Of a stretch of 64,000 nucleotides of DNA, positions 31,346 to 39,833 are shown piece after piece. The DNA lies in contig NZ_CP090958.1 in NCBI RefSeq assembly GCF_025787225.1, positions 558,001 to 622,000 of the forward strand. Direction: 5' to 3'. Source of the stretch: Saxibacter everestensis. Lineage in GTDB: Bacteria; Actinomycetota; Actinomycetes; Actinomycetales; Brevibacteriaceae. Position numbers and translations under genes: made by a program. Under the pieces are notes generated by a model. It made no database searches, was not told where the DNA came from, and saw only the letters and a program-made list of their open reading frames with translations. The first letter of the stretch is position 1. Every line of letters begins with the position of its first letter.

Positions 31346-32728
31346 GTGCGTGCTTTGACTGACGACGAGAAGGACGTACTGGCCCGCCTGTATTCGCAAG
31401 TCACGTTACGAGCCCGCATGAACAGGCTCCGTTCGGAGTACGTCGCGGGTGAGAAGCTGGTCACGAAATTAGGGTTCTCGATCCCCCCGGGGATGGAATC
31501 GTTCCAGCTGGTGGTGGGATGGCCTGCGAAAGCTTGCGAGGTTCTTTCAGCCCGTCTGCTCCCGCGAGGGTTCAGCCTCCCGTCCACATCGACGCTGATC
31601 GACGACCTTGACGACGTTTTCGGGTCGAACCAGATGGAGTACGTGGAGCGGACGGCGATCGACGCCGCGGTGAAGCATGGCGTGAGTTTCGTGTTCACCA
31701 GCCGCGGTGACACCACTGTCGGGGAGCCGGAAGAGCTTGTGACAGCGCGCACGGCACTGTCGGCGTCGGCGGAAATGGACCCCAGGTCACGACGGATCAC
31801 GTCGGCGCTGGAGCTGCTGGGCGGCACCCGGGTCAACCTGTATCTGCCGGGCAGGGTGCTGGTGTGTGTCCGCCGGCCGTCGGGCTGGATGGTGGAAGAC
31901 GAGTACGCTACCGCGTCCAGCAGGGTGCTGTGCACCCCGTACGTGCATAACGCGTCGATCGAGAAACCGTTCGGCTCGTCCCGGGTGACACGTCCCCTGA
32001 TGGGGTACACGGACGCCGCGGTGCGGACCCTGCTCCGGGAGGAAGTGTCGGCCGAGTTTTACAGCGCGCCCCGGCAGTCCCTGTTAGGCGCCGACGAGTC
32101 GGTGTTCGTTGACCAGGACGGGAACCTCCGGCCTGCGTGGGCGGCGATCATCGGAGCGGTGTGGGCGATCCCTGATGAAGAGGACGAGCTGACCGGTGAA
32201 CGGCACCGGCCGGACTTGAAAACACTCCCACAAATGACGATGCAGCCGCACAACGACCAGCTGCGGATGATCGCTCAGATGGCGTCCGGAGAGACGGGCA
32301 TCCCACTGTCGTATCTGGGTGTGATGCAGGATTCGAACCCAACGTCGGCTGACGCGATCCACGCCAACGAGATCGATTTGGTGCGGATCGCGAGGGGGCA
32401 GTTCCCGTCGCTGGGTATGGGCCGGGAACAACTGGCGCGTGACGTGTTGACTCTTCGCCACGGTGAGGTACCGGAGCAGGAACTCCGCGGGTTGAAATCC
32501 CGATGGGAGGACCCCCGCTCGCAATCGATCACCGAGCAGTCGCAGTTCGTGGCGCAGCAGGTTTCGTCAGGGAATTTCCAGCCAGGGAGCAGGGCGACGC
32601 TGGATCAGCTGCCGATCACGCCGGAGGAAGCAGAGCGGTTCGCGACCGAAAACGCCCGACTGGCCGGTCAGTCGCAGTTGCAGAACCTCCTAGCTCAAGA
32701 CGCTCCTACTGGATCGGGGGGGCAATGA
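31346..32728 (+). CDS. Portal protein (SPP1 gp6-like)
   Basis: The 460-residue protein shows LRSEYVAGEKLVTKLGFSIP, VVGWPAKACEVLSARL and the C-terminal QMASGETGIPLSYLGV and NPTSADAIHANEIDLV, typical of SPP1-type portals. It forms the dodecameric DNA channel at one capsid vertex. GTG 31346 starts 15 bp after the terminase stop. Confidence 0.9.
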   Translation: MRALTDDEKDVLARLYSQVTLRARMNRLRSEYVAGEKLVTKLGFSIPPGMESFQLVVGWPAKACEVLSARLLPRGFSLPSTSTLIDDLDDVFGSNQMEYVERTAIDAAVKHGVSFVFTSRGDTTVGEPEELVTARTALSASAEMDPRSRRITSALELLGGTRVNLYLPGRVLVCVRRPSGWMVEDEYATASSRVLCTPYVHNASIEKPFGSSRVTRPLMGYTDAAVRTLLREEVSAEFYSAPRQSLLGADESVFVDQDGNLRPAWAAIIGAVWAIPDEEDELTGERHRPDLKTLPQMTMQPHNDQLRMIAQMASGETGIPLSYLGVMQDSNPTSADAIHANEIDLVRIARGQFPSLGMGREQLARDVLTLRHGEVPEQELRGLKSRWEDPRSQSITEQSQFVAQQVSSGNFQPGSRATLDQLPITPEEAERFATENARLAGQSQLQNLLAQDAPTGSGGQ

Positions 32729-32901
32729 CCTCCGATGACCTGAAGGTTCGCTTCGACGCTCTGGGCATTGCCGTACGTGCCGGGGTTGACCCAGCTGACG
32801 CCGCTAACCGGATCAGTCTCCCAGGCGTGAAGTTCACGGGTGCCACCCCGGTAGCCCTGCGGCTCCCTGAGGCCGTCGCCGTGAAGCTTGAGGACCGGTG
32901 A
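32725..32901 (+). CDS. Small head-module protein (58 aa)
   Basis: MTSDDLKVRFDALGIAVRAG, then VDPADAANRISLPGVKFTGA. I recall similar short proteins between portal and MuF-like genes in actinophages. ATG overlaps the portal stop. Confidence 0.7.
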   Translation: MTSDDLKVRFDALGIAVRAGVDPADAANRISLPGVKFTGATPVALRLPEAVAVKLEDR

Positions 32902-33548
32902 TGGCCACCCAAGCCCAGGTCGCGCGGTTCGTGGCAGGCAACCGGCGGATCGAGGAACTACTGGGACGGGACCTACGGCGGCTGTGGGCGGGCCTGGACC
33001 TGGCGAACCCGATCACGGTACGGGATTCGCTCCTCGGGGTGACGCCGCTTCTCGCGGCACGCTACGGGGCGGTCGCAGCCGCGCTCGCGGCAGAGTACTT
33101 CGAAGAGATCATGAGTGTCACCCCTGCCTTGGGCGCGGGCGTGGACGGCTTGAGGGTTCAGGCATCCACCCGCTGGGCTCTCGGTCCTCTCTTCGATGGT
33201 GTGCCGGAGGATGCGCTAGCGCACTTGTCGGGGGCTCTGTCCCGGCACGTGAAGCAGCAGGGCCGGGATGTGATCCACGAGTCCACCCGGGTGACACGTG
33301 GCGCGACGTACGCCCGTGTCCCGTCCGGAATGGACACCTGCGATTTCTGCCTGGACATGGCGTCCCGGGGTGCGGTCTACGCCTCCCGCCGCAACGCTGG
33401 CGGTGAAGGAAACGACTACCACGACCTATGCAACTGTGCCCCGGTTGCCGTGGCGTCGGAAGCGGACCTACCCGACGGATACGACCCCGACGCCCTGTAT
33501 GAGGCGTACGCAGCCCGACAGGCCAAGAAGCAAGGCCTAACCCAGTAA
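32901..33548 (+). CDS. MuF-like minor capsid / capsid maturation-type protein
   Basis: The 215-residue protein resembles the VG15/MuF head proteins: helical first half and a C-terminal Cys/His domain with SGMDTCDFCLDMASRG and YHDLCNCAPV. It likely joins the capsid interior near the portal. I see no clear protease triad, so maturation-protease activity is not claimed. Confidence 0.8.
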   Translation: MATQAQVARFVAGNRRIEELLGRDLRRLWAGLDLANPITVRDSLLGVTPLLAARYGAVAAALAAEYFEEIMSVTPALGAGVDGLRVQASTRWALGPLFDGVPEDALAHLSGALSRHVKQQGRDVIHESTRVTRGATYARVPSGMDTCDFCLDMASRGAVYASRRNAGGEGNDYHDLCNCAPVAVASEADLPDGYDPDALYEAYAARQAKKQGLTQ

Positions 33549-33641
33549 TCTTCCGCGGTTCTCCCGCGAAGCGGCAACGTCCACCGGCTTGGACGGTCAT
33601 CAACGGCCCACAAGAGGCCAACCCATCTTGGAGGAACGGTC

Positions 33642-34172
33642 ATGCCTGAAAAAGGTGACGACACCGCTACAGCGGGAGAACACGACGACAACCAGCAGCC
33701 GGAGAAGCAGGAGTTCAACGCTCCTGAATCGCAGGAAGAGCTGGACCGGATCATCCAGAAACGGATCGAGAGGGAACGGGCCAAGTTCTCGGATTACGAC
33801 GACCTCGCCGCTAAGGCCAGGAAGCTCGAAGAGCTTGAAGAGTCGAAGAAAACCGACGAACAGCGGCGCGACGAGGAACGCGAGACGCTGCGCAAGCAGC
33901 TGGCGGACCTCGAAGAAAAGTTGTCCCTCAAGGACCGCGAGGTTCTGAAGACCCGGATCGCCAGCTCGAAGGGCGTCCCCGTGAGCGCGTTGACCGGGAC
34001 CACCGAAGACGAACTGTTGGCGTCTGCTGACGAACTCCTGGATTGGCGAGGGAAACAGGACCGGCTGCCCGGCTATGTCCCAACAGCCGGTACCGGCAAC
34101 CCCAACCCTCAAGTGTCGTCGCTCGACTCAGGGCGTGAGCGTGCTCGCGCCACCCAAAAACAAGTTTCGTAA
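33642..34172 (+). CDS. Scaffolding protein
   Basis: The 176-residue acidic protein is nearly all helix, with a coiled coil (about 40-105: QKRIERERAKFSDYDDLAAK, LRKQLADLEEKLSLKDREVL) and a Pro/Gly tail. This is the phage scaffold pattern, and it precedes decoration and capsid genes. TTGGAGGAAC gives a strong start. Confidence 0.87.
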   Translation: MPEKGDDTATAGEHDDNQQPEKQEFNAPESQEELDRIIQKRIERERAKFSDYDDLAAKARKLEELEESKKTDEQRRDEERETLRKQLADLEEKLSLKDREVLKTRIASSKGVPVSALTGTTEDELLASADELLDWRGKQDRLPGYVPTAGTGNPNPQVSSLDSGRERARATQKQVS

Positions 34173-34181
34173 GGAGCAATG

Positions 34182-34532
34182 ATGACTAATCTTTCGATTA
34201 GTAGCGAGACGTTCGGCGGCGCTCATGACGCGTGGCTGGGCTCTCGGCGCGGCGTGTCCACCGCGCGAACTGTGACGCTCGACGCGACCGGTTTCGCCGG
34301 TGCAACGGACGGCGTCGTCAAGGGCGGCACACCTGTCGCGAAGTCCGGAGAGAAGTACGTCGCCTACACGGCGGCAGCCGGCCAGACACTGGCTGGTTTC
34401 GTGCTGAACCCGACGAACGTCAGCCGCGGTGACGCTGTCGCCCCGCTGATCGACCATGGCCGGATCATCACATCCCGGCTGCCCGTTGCATTCGCCGTGC
34501 CGGCAAACCCCGGCGCGTTCATCTTCGTCTGA
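34182..34532 (+). CDS. Putative head decoration protein
   Basis: The 116-residue beta-rich protein (DGVVKGGTPVAKSGEKYVAY, TLAGFVLNPTNVSRGDAVAP) sits between scaffold and capsid as decoration proteins do. ATG 34182 has AAGGAG at a 5-bp spacing; ATG 34179 would be too close. Confidence 0.75.
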   Translation: MTNLSISSETFGGAHDAWLGSRRGVSTARTVTLDATGFAGATDGVVKGGTPVAKSGEKYVAYTAAAGQTLAGFVLNPTNVSRGDAVAPLIDHGRIITSRLPVAFAVPANPGAFIFV

Positions 34533-34547
34533 TTGGAGGGCTGACTC

Positions 34548-35522
34548 ATGGAATTGTGGACTGACATAATCAACCCTGCCGATCTGACCGGGTTCGCGAG
34601 GGAAACAGCTGAAACATACGACCAGGGTTCCCTGGCCGCGCTGCTCCCGAACATCCCCGTCGATGACGTGGTGTTCTCGTGGAACGTCGGGGAGAAGGTC
34701 ACCGACGTGGCCGAATACCGTTCGTTCGACGCGGAAACCCCGATTGGGAACGCTCCTGGCGTGGAGCAGAAGACCGCGCGGCTGGCCCCACTCGGCCTGA
34801 AGAAGAGGTTCTCCGAGTACGACCAGCTACGCCGCCGTTCCGCGAATTCACCGGAAACGGTGCAGGCCGCTGCGGATCGTCTCGCCGCTGAGGTGGCGAG
34901 GGCGACTGTGGACCGTGCTGAGCGGGCTCGCGGTGAAGCGCTGGTGACGGGGAAGCTCGCGATCAACGAGAACGGGTTCATCCAGAACGTCGATTTCGGT
35001 CGGCGCGCGGATTTCACCATCACCGCGGTCACTCTGTGGAGCGCGGCGGGCGCTAGCCCGCTGGATGACCTGGAGGCGTGGAACGCAGCGTATATCGAGG
35101 AGAACGGCACAGCGCCGACTTCGATACTCGTGTCGTCCCGGGTGATGTCCGCTCTCGTGAAAAAGCTCCGCGATCAGCTGGGCGCCGGAGCGCCGACCGT
35201 GTTCACGCGGAACAACGCGAACGAGATCATCGCGGGCTACGGCCTGCCGGTCCCGACCGTGTACGACCGTCGCGTGGGCGGTGCGCGGGTTACCGCGGAT
35301 GACCGTGTGATCTTCGCGGGTACCGGTGTTGGCGGCACGGTGTGGGGCACAACCGTGGAAGCGGACGATCCCCGTTACAACCTGACCGGTGGAGACCTGC
35401 CGGGCATGGTCGTCGGTGCCTATAACGCGGACGACCCGGCGACGAAGTGGGTTCGTGCGAACGCGATCGCTCTCCCGATCCTCGGTGACCCGAACCTGTC
35501 GTTGGCAGCGAGGGTCCTTTAA
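34548..35522 (+). CDS. Major capsid protein
   Basis: The 324-residue HK97-fold protein (GpE-like family) has an N-arm, an E-loop region with APGVEQKTARLAPLGLKKRF, and P-domain helices (VQAAADRLAAEVARATVDRA). It forms the icosahedral shell. A hairpin directly after the stop may set expression relative to downstream connector genes. Confidence 0.92.
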   Translation: MELWTDIINPADLTGFARETAETYDQGSLAALLPNIPVDDVVFSWNVGEKVTDVAEYRSFDAETPIGNAPGVEQKTARLAPLGLKKRFSEYDQLRRRSANSPETVQAAADRLAAEVARATVDRAERARGEALVTGKLAINENGFIQNVDFGRRADFTITAVTLWSAAGASPLDDLEAWNAAYIEENGTAPTSILVSSRVMSALVKKLRDQLGAGAPTVFTRNNANEIIAGYGLPVPTVYDRRVGGARVTADDRVIFAGTGVGGTVWGTTVEADDPRYNLTGGDLPGMVVGAYNADDPATKWVRANAIALPILGDPNLSLAARVL

Positions 35523-35528
35523 GGATCA

Positions 35529-35567
35529 GCGTGGGGACCGGCTGATTTAACCGGCTGGTCCCCACGC
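35529..35567 (+). terminator. Partial terminator after the capsid gene
   Basis: An 11-bp perfect stem (GCGTGGGGACC with GGTCCCCACGC) lies just after the capsid stop, but only CCTTCTACCTCTT follows, so partial termination is likely. Confidence 0.6.
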
Positions 35568-35596
35568 CCTTCTACCTCTTCGAGGGAGTTTCTGTT

Positions 35597-35752
35597 GTGG
35601 CGAAAATACGTGAAGACCTGATCGGCGCAGTGTATGTGGGTAACCATGTTCTGTACGCCGGGGACGAGATACCTGACGAAGTTACGGTCGGCCCGCACCT
35701 GGTCGAGTCAGCTGAGCCAGCGAAGCGCCGGCGTTCCCGTAAAGAGGAATAG
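35597..35752 (+). CDS. Small basic head protein (51 aa)
   Basis: The protein begins MAKIREDLIGAVYVGNHVLYAGDE and ends in a basic KRRRSRKEE tail. GAGGGAG precedes the GTG. Such short genes between capsid and connector are common in actinophages; role unknown. Confidence 0.6.
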   Translation: MAKIREDLIGAVYVGNHVLYAGDEIPDEVTVGPHLVESAEPAKRRRSRKEE

Positions 35753-35754
35753 CC

Positions 35755-36144
35755 GTGGCGTGGGCGGAACCGGGGGATGTCAAAGCCCGCTGGATCGGGG
35801 GCGACCCGCTACCTGTCACCGACCAGCAGCTCACGACCCTGATCGAGGACGCGGAGGACGTGATCCTCGGTGAGTTCCCGACGATGAACACTCTGGTCCC
35901 TGACACGGTCCCGAAGAACCGTGTGGTGCGGGTGATCGCTCGGATGGTCATTAGGGTGATCCGCAACCCGGAAGGTATCCGGCAAGTGCAGGAAACGACG
36001 GGCCCGTATTCCCAGTCGGAAACGTACGGCGGGGACAACCCGGGGGAACTGTATTTGACGGACGCCGACCGGCGTGACCTTTCCGGGCGTAAGACCGCTG
36101 GGAAGGCTTACACGGTTTCGACTGTGCCGGGTGGTTGGCCGTGA
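35755..36144 (+). CDS. Head-tail connector, Gp19/Gp15/Gp42 family
   Basis: The 129-residue helical protein (LTTLIEDAEDVILGEFP, VVRVIARMVIRVIRNPEG) matches the adaptor family that docks beneath the portal. GTG start 2 bp after the previous stop. Confidence 0.85.
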   Translation: MAWAEPGDVKARWIGGDPLPVTDQQLTTLIEDAEDVILGEFPTMNTLVPDTVPKNRVVRVIARMVIRVIRNPEGIRQVQETTGPYSQSETYGGDNPGELYLTDADRRDLSGRKTAGKAYTVSTVPGGWP

Positions 36145-36476
36145 GCCGCTTCCGGCATCCGATCACGGTAACTCGGATCAGATCGGGTGGCACGGACAAC
36201 AAAGGCAACCCGCGCCCTGACGTGGAAGCCCCGATTAAGGGGTGCGCGTTCGCGCCTCGCGCGTCGTCGGAGCTGAACGATTACCGGCAGGCGACGATCA
36301 GCGGCGGCACCCTGTACGCCCCGTACGGTTCCGATGTGCAGCCGACCGACCGTATCCGTGTTCCAGCCCCGTGGGCCGGCGTATATGGCGTGGAGGGTGA
36401 CATCGGCGTGTGGGTGAACCCGCACACGGGAGACACGCCTGGCGTAGAGATCAACCTTGAGAAGAGGGCCGGCTAA
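36141..36476 (+). CDS. Head closure protein
   Basis: The 111-residue beta-barrel-like protein (RHPITVTRIRSGGTDNKGNP, VPAPWAGVYGVEGDI) sits second in the connector series as stopper proteins do. GTG 36141 overlaps the previous stop. Confidence 0.75.
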   Translation: MSRFRHPITVTRIRSGGTDNKGNPRPDVEAPIKGCAFAPRASSELNDYRQATISGGTLYAPYGSDVQPTDRIRVPAPWAGVYGVEGDIGVWVNPHTGDTPGVEINLEKRAG

Positions 36477-36566
36477 ATGAGCATCGGAATAAGCATCGCC
36501 ACCAACCTGTCGGGACGCCCGGCCCTGATCCTGACGCAGGAGCAGTGGGAGAGGATCGATCCGTGA
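36477..36566 (+). CDS. Micro-protein in the connector cluster (29 aa)
   Basis: MSIGISIATNLSGRPALILT then a short acidic end. AGAAGAGGGCC precedes the ATG and the next ATG overlaps its stop, so it may be real; it could simply couple translation. Confidence 0.4.
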   Translation: MSIGISIATNLSGRPALILTQEQWERIDP

Positions 36567-36883
36567 TGGCGAAGATCCGGTACGTCCCTGACCGCCACGG
36601 TATGCGGGATCTGGCACAGTCGAAACCGGTTGGTGACGCGTGCGTCCGTGCCGCAGAACACGGAGCGGCGTGGGCCAAATCTGCCCCCCTGAAGGGTGGT
36701 CCCTCGGATCGGATTAGTGAGTACCGGGCGGGGTTCAAAGCCATGCCGGCGAAAGTCGTCGTTGGCGGAGAGACTCGTGCGGGCGCGATCCTGATCAACG
36801 ACTCCGACGTGGAGCGGATCTTCGGCGGTAGGAACCGAACCCTGTACCGGGCGATCAACGCCATCGAAGGAGTGTCGCTGTAA
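36566..36883 (+). CDS. Neck protein, HK97 gp10-like
   Basis: The 105-residue basic protein (KIRYVPDRHGMRDLAQSKPV, MPAKVVVGGETRAGAILIND) has the gp10 plan and order: connector, stopper, gp10, tail terminator. Start overlaps the micro-protein stop. Confidence 0.75.
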   Translation: MAKIRYVPDRHGMRDLAQSKPVGDACVRAAEHGAAWAKSAPLKGGPSDRISEYRAGFKAMPAKVVVGGETRAGAILINDSDVERIFGGRNRTLYRAINAIEGVSL

Positions 36884-37254
36884 TGCACCCTTCGGTCGAA
36901 GACGCGGTCTGGGAGGCTATTGCCGTGCTGGTCGCGGAAGACCACCTGTACTTCCGGTTGACCGCGAACTTCCAAGAGTCACTGCCAGCGGTACTGATCC
37001 GAGCGGAACAACCCTCAGCTGGGGACGTACTTGCCACGTCCCGCCTGCAAATCGAGATCTACCACCAGACCCGGAACGACGCGAAAACGTTGGCGCGGGT
37101 GCTCGACGCGCATCTGCTGTCCGGCCCGCACGATACGTCGCACGGCCTGCTGGACCGGATTTGGGCGGACACCCCGCCCAACGAAGTCCCTTACTACGAC
37201 GGCCAAATTTCGCAATTCAACGCCGTGTACCGGGTTGACACTCGCGCTGTCTAA
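36883..37254 (+). CDS. Tail terminator protein
   Basis: The 123-residue protein (VEDAVWEAIAVLVAED, SRLQIEIYHQTRNDAKTLAR) matches the alpha/beta tail-terminator fold that caps the tail tube, directly before the tube gene. Confidence 0.78.
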   Translation: MHPSVEDAVWEAIAVLVAEDHLYFRLTANFQESLPAVLIRAEQPSAGDVLATSRLQIEIYHQTRNDAKTLARVLDAHLLSGPHDTSHGLLDRIWADTPPNEVPYYDGQISQFNAVYRVDTRAV

Positions 37255-37337
37255 ACATTCCTGCACGTCCCACATTCCCGGGAACAGTTAATAGCCCCTG
37301 CGTGGGCGTAACCCCTTTGTGGAAGGAACGAACCGTT

Positions 37338-37994
37338 ATGCCCACTATGGCAGAACTGAAGACTGCTGCGGACAGCTCGAACCTTGTCCGGAAAATCCTC
37401 GAATCCGTTATCTACGTGGCACCGGAAACCGCCGCCCCGATCGACAACATTCTTGACGCCGGCGGCGCTTTGATCGCGAAGCCCGCCGATTACAAGTTCG
37501 TGGGGATGATCGGCAAGGACTCGGGTATCACGTTTGGGTCGGATATGGACTCGGAAACCGTGGAGGCTCACGGCTACAACTCGCCGGTCCGCACTGATAT
37601 CACCGGGTCTGAGAAGACGGTCCAGTTTACTGCGATCGAAACGAACAAGACCACGCTGGAGCTGCATTACGGCCTGGACTTGTCGGCCGTCACTGCGGCT
37701 GCGACGACGGGGATGGTGAAGTTCAAGGAGCCGAACCTGGAGAATCGTCCGATTTGTCGGATGCTGCTTCTCGGCGTGGATGGTATCGGTGCGAATCAGC
37801 ACATTTACGGGAAGTTTTACCCACGTGTCCAGGTCACTGAGGCGTCGGAAACCACTTGGTCGGCGTCGGACTCTCTGGCGTACGAGCTGACGTTCTCCGC
37901 CTACCCTGACCCGGTCCTGGGTTACCCCGTGCAGCACTTCCTGAAGTTCCCGGCACCGGCGCTTGCCCGGTCGGGCTTCACGTCTGCACCTTGA
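37338..37994 (+). CDS. Major tail tube protein
   Basis: The 218-residue protein (AKPADYKFVGMIGKDSGITF, VQFTAIETNKTTLELHYGL) has the beta-rich tube plan of siphophages and stands between terminator and chaperone genes. GGAAGGAAC precedes ATG 37338. A strong hairpin follows, as expected for a gene needing high expression. Confidence 0.88.
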   Translation: MPTMAELKTAADSSNLVRKILESVIYVAPETAAPIDNILDAGGALIAKPADYKFVGMIGKDSGITFGSDMDSETVEAHGYNSPVRTDITGSEKTVQFTAIETNKTTLELHYGLDLSAVTAAATTGMVKFKEPNLENRPICRMLLLGVDGIGANQHIYGKFYPRVQVTEASETTWSASDSLAYELTFSAYPDPVLGYPVQHFLKFPAPALARSGFTSAP

Positions 37995-37997
37995 TCC

Positions 37998-38039
37998 CCT
38001 TGGCCGGGGTGGTTCCGGGAATGTCTGCCCCGGCCAAGG
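37998..38039 (+). terminator. Partial terminator after the tail tube gene
   Basis: A 12-bp perfect stem (CCTTGGCCGGGG with CCCCGGCCAAGG) surrounds an 18-nt loop; only TTCAAT follows. It probably reduces transcription into low-copy tail genes. Confidence 0.65.
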
Positions 38040-38079
38040 TTCAATCCCCACATTCCCACCCATTGAAGGAGCATGACCG

Positions 38080-38214
38080 ATGGCAACACTTGTTAAAGGC
38101 ACCGGGAAAGACAAGCACACCGTGGAAACGGAAAATGCTGCGGAGATCGTGGATCTCGAAGCACGTGGGTACGCCCGGCAGGAACAGGGTAAGGCTGTGG
38201 AGAAGAAGAGTTAA
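38080..38214 (+). CDS. Small protein after tail tube (44 aa)
   Basis: MATLVKGTGKDKHTVETENA, then AAEIVDLEARGYA and a basic tail. GAAGGAGCATG gives a strong start. I recall equivalent small ORFs after tail tube genes in actinophages. It converges on the leftward moron. Confidence 0.6.
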   Translation: MATLVKGTGKDKHTVETENAAEIVDLEARGYARQEQGKAVEKKS

Positions 38215-38999
38215 CGGAATTCGGGATGTATGAACGCTGGCGTGTCTGACAGGTCCCAAATGTTGGACGCTAGAACGTTGTCGAAGTTGATTTTCTTCAC
38301 CGTGTCCTGCGTATAACTGACCGACAGGACCAGCGCGTCGTCTTGCTCGTTCCCATACTGATCGACCATCGGAAACGTCCCGTCGATCATCACCTCATCG
38401 AATTTCACGCCCGACTCTTTCACCGTTTTCAGGATCGCGACCGTATCGGCTTGCGCGCCGGCGCGGATCAGGTTGTTGGTGAGGTTGTCGCCGAGAGGGA
38501 ATTCGACGCGGATGATCCCGCCGCTGGTGAACTCGGTGAGTTTCGTGCCCTCAACTGCCGTGCTGAGTCCTTTCCGGAGTTTGTCCTCATCGGACACCTT
38601 TGGAGCTGCCTTGGTTTCCGGTTTCTGAGGCTCCGTCTTCTGAGGCTCAGCCTTCTTTTCGGGCGTGGTTGTCTTCGCCGGTTTCGGTGTTTCTTTCGGA
38701 GCTTCGGTTGTCGGCGGTGCTGTTGTTTTTGCGGCTGCTACGGGTTCGTCTGGGACACCGCCGACCGCAGCACCGATTACGCCGAGCAGCACGAGGCCCA
38801 CGAACAGTACGCCTACAGCCGCCAACACGACCGTTAAGACGATGTGCCGCCCGAACCAGCTCTTCGACGGCTCATCCACGACGGCCTGCCAGCCGTCAGG
38901 CGCTTTCGGCCACGACGGGTCAGGTTCCCACCCTTCAGGCGGTAGCCAGCCTTTCGGGACGGGAGGCCAGCCGGGGGCGGGATTGAACCTTTTACTCAT
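38211..38999 (-). CDS. Membrane-anchored moron protein opposing the tail operon
   Basis: The 262-residue protein starts with Pro/Trp repeats (PGWPPVPKGW, PPEGWEPDPSWP), then one membrane helix (about 53-80), a Pro/Thr/Lys/Glu linker and a C-terminal domain with RVEFPLGDNLTNNLIRAGAQ and DNVLASNIWDLSDTP facing outward. It is the only leftward gene in the structural region, so it is probably expressed in the lysogen. Superinfection exclusion or a surface change is plausible. ATG 38999 has TTTGGAG upstream. Confidence 0.75.
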   Translation of the reverse strand: MSKRFNPAPGWPPVPKGWLPPEGWEPDPSWPKAPDGWQAVVDEPSKSWFGRHIVLTVVLAAVGVLFVGLVLLGVIGAAVGGVPDEPVAAAKTTAPPTTEAPKETPKPAKTTTPEKKAEPQKTEPQKPETKAAPKVSDEDKLRKGLSTAVEGTKLTEFTSGGIIRVEFPLGDNLTNNLIRAGAQADTVAILKTVKESGVKFDEVMIDGTFPMVDQYGNEQDDALVLSVSYTQDTVKKINFDNVLASNIWDLSDTPAFIHPEFR

Positions 39000-39065
39000 T
39001 ACGCGCTCCAAAGTCGGGATGTAGCCCGAATTTTATCTGCAAAACAAAACACCCGGAGGTAACAA

Positions 39066-39389
39066 ATGGCTAACGACAAGCCTAAAGTCAATCTGAATCT
39101 GGACACCCTTGAGCGGGAAAACACGCCAGCACCTTTCGCTTTCGTCCTCAAAGGCAAACGTTACGTGACCGTCGATCCGATGGAACTTGGGATTTCCACG
39201 GCTGCGAAAGCCATGGGCGACGAGGGCCTGGAGCTGCAACTGAAATGCCTCCTCGGTGACCAGTACGACGAATTCTGGGCGCTGGACCTTCCCACGTGGA
39301 AAGTCCTGAAACTCGCGGAAGACGCCGGAGCGCATTACACAAGCATCCTGGGGACGCCGGGGGAATCCATCGCCTCGCCGAAACCGTAG
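39066..39389 (+). CDS. Tail assembly chaperone, short form
   Basis: The 107-residue acidic/helical protein (VNLNLDTLERENTPAPFAFV, LGISTAAKAMGDEGLELQL) binds the tape measure during tail assembly, as gpG does in lambda. Near its end GGGGGAA (39359-39365) in the frame G-GGG-GAA could direct a -1 shift into the overlapping frame. Confidence 0.85.
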   Translation: MANDKPKVNLNLDTLERENTPAPFAFVLKGKRYVTVDPMELGISTAAKAMGDEGLELQLKCLLGDQYDEFWALDLPTWKVLKLAEDAGAHYTSILGTPGESIASPKP

Positions 39390-39814
39390 GACGGTACCGC
39401 GGGGCTATCCGGTGTGACCTCGCCGAGCGGTATGGCGTGGACCTGGGTGAGTTGTGGCGGGGCCGGCAGTGGCCGGCGCTGCTTGAGTACATCGACGGGC
39501 TTCCCAGCGCGTCCAGGACGAGGCAGGCGCAAGCCGACGACCCTGACTTCGCTCGGATGGTCGTGGACGACGAGGAGACGAAACCGTCCTCGGGCCGCTG
39601 GTCACCGCCTCTAGCTGAATGGGACACGACAGCGATCATCCTGTCCGGCCTGCGCACCGACATCAAGTCGCTGCTTTCCACGGTCGCGGCTATGGGCGGC
39701 GGCAAGGGCAAGCAGGAACCGGTCCCGTCCCCTCGGACGGCGATCGACGCGGAACGCGACGTGAGGCACGTGCAACGGTCTCAGGCTTTGGTGGATCTCT
39801 TCGAACGTAACTGA
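39066..39814 (+). CDS. Tail assembly chaperone, -1 frameshift extended form
   Basis: The overlapping frame has no good start but continues in the -1 frame after the slippery-like GGGGGAA: IHRLAETVGRYRGAIRCDL then a basic, disordered end. A shift at that heptamer gives about 249 residues, the gpGT equivalent. The two-frame arrangement before the tape measure is conserved in siphophages. The exact slip codon needs protein data. Confidence 0.75.
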
Positions 39815-39833
39815 TTCGGGCCGGGGGTGTCTC

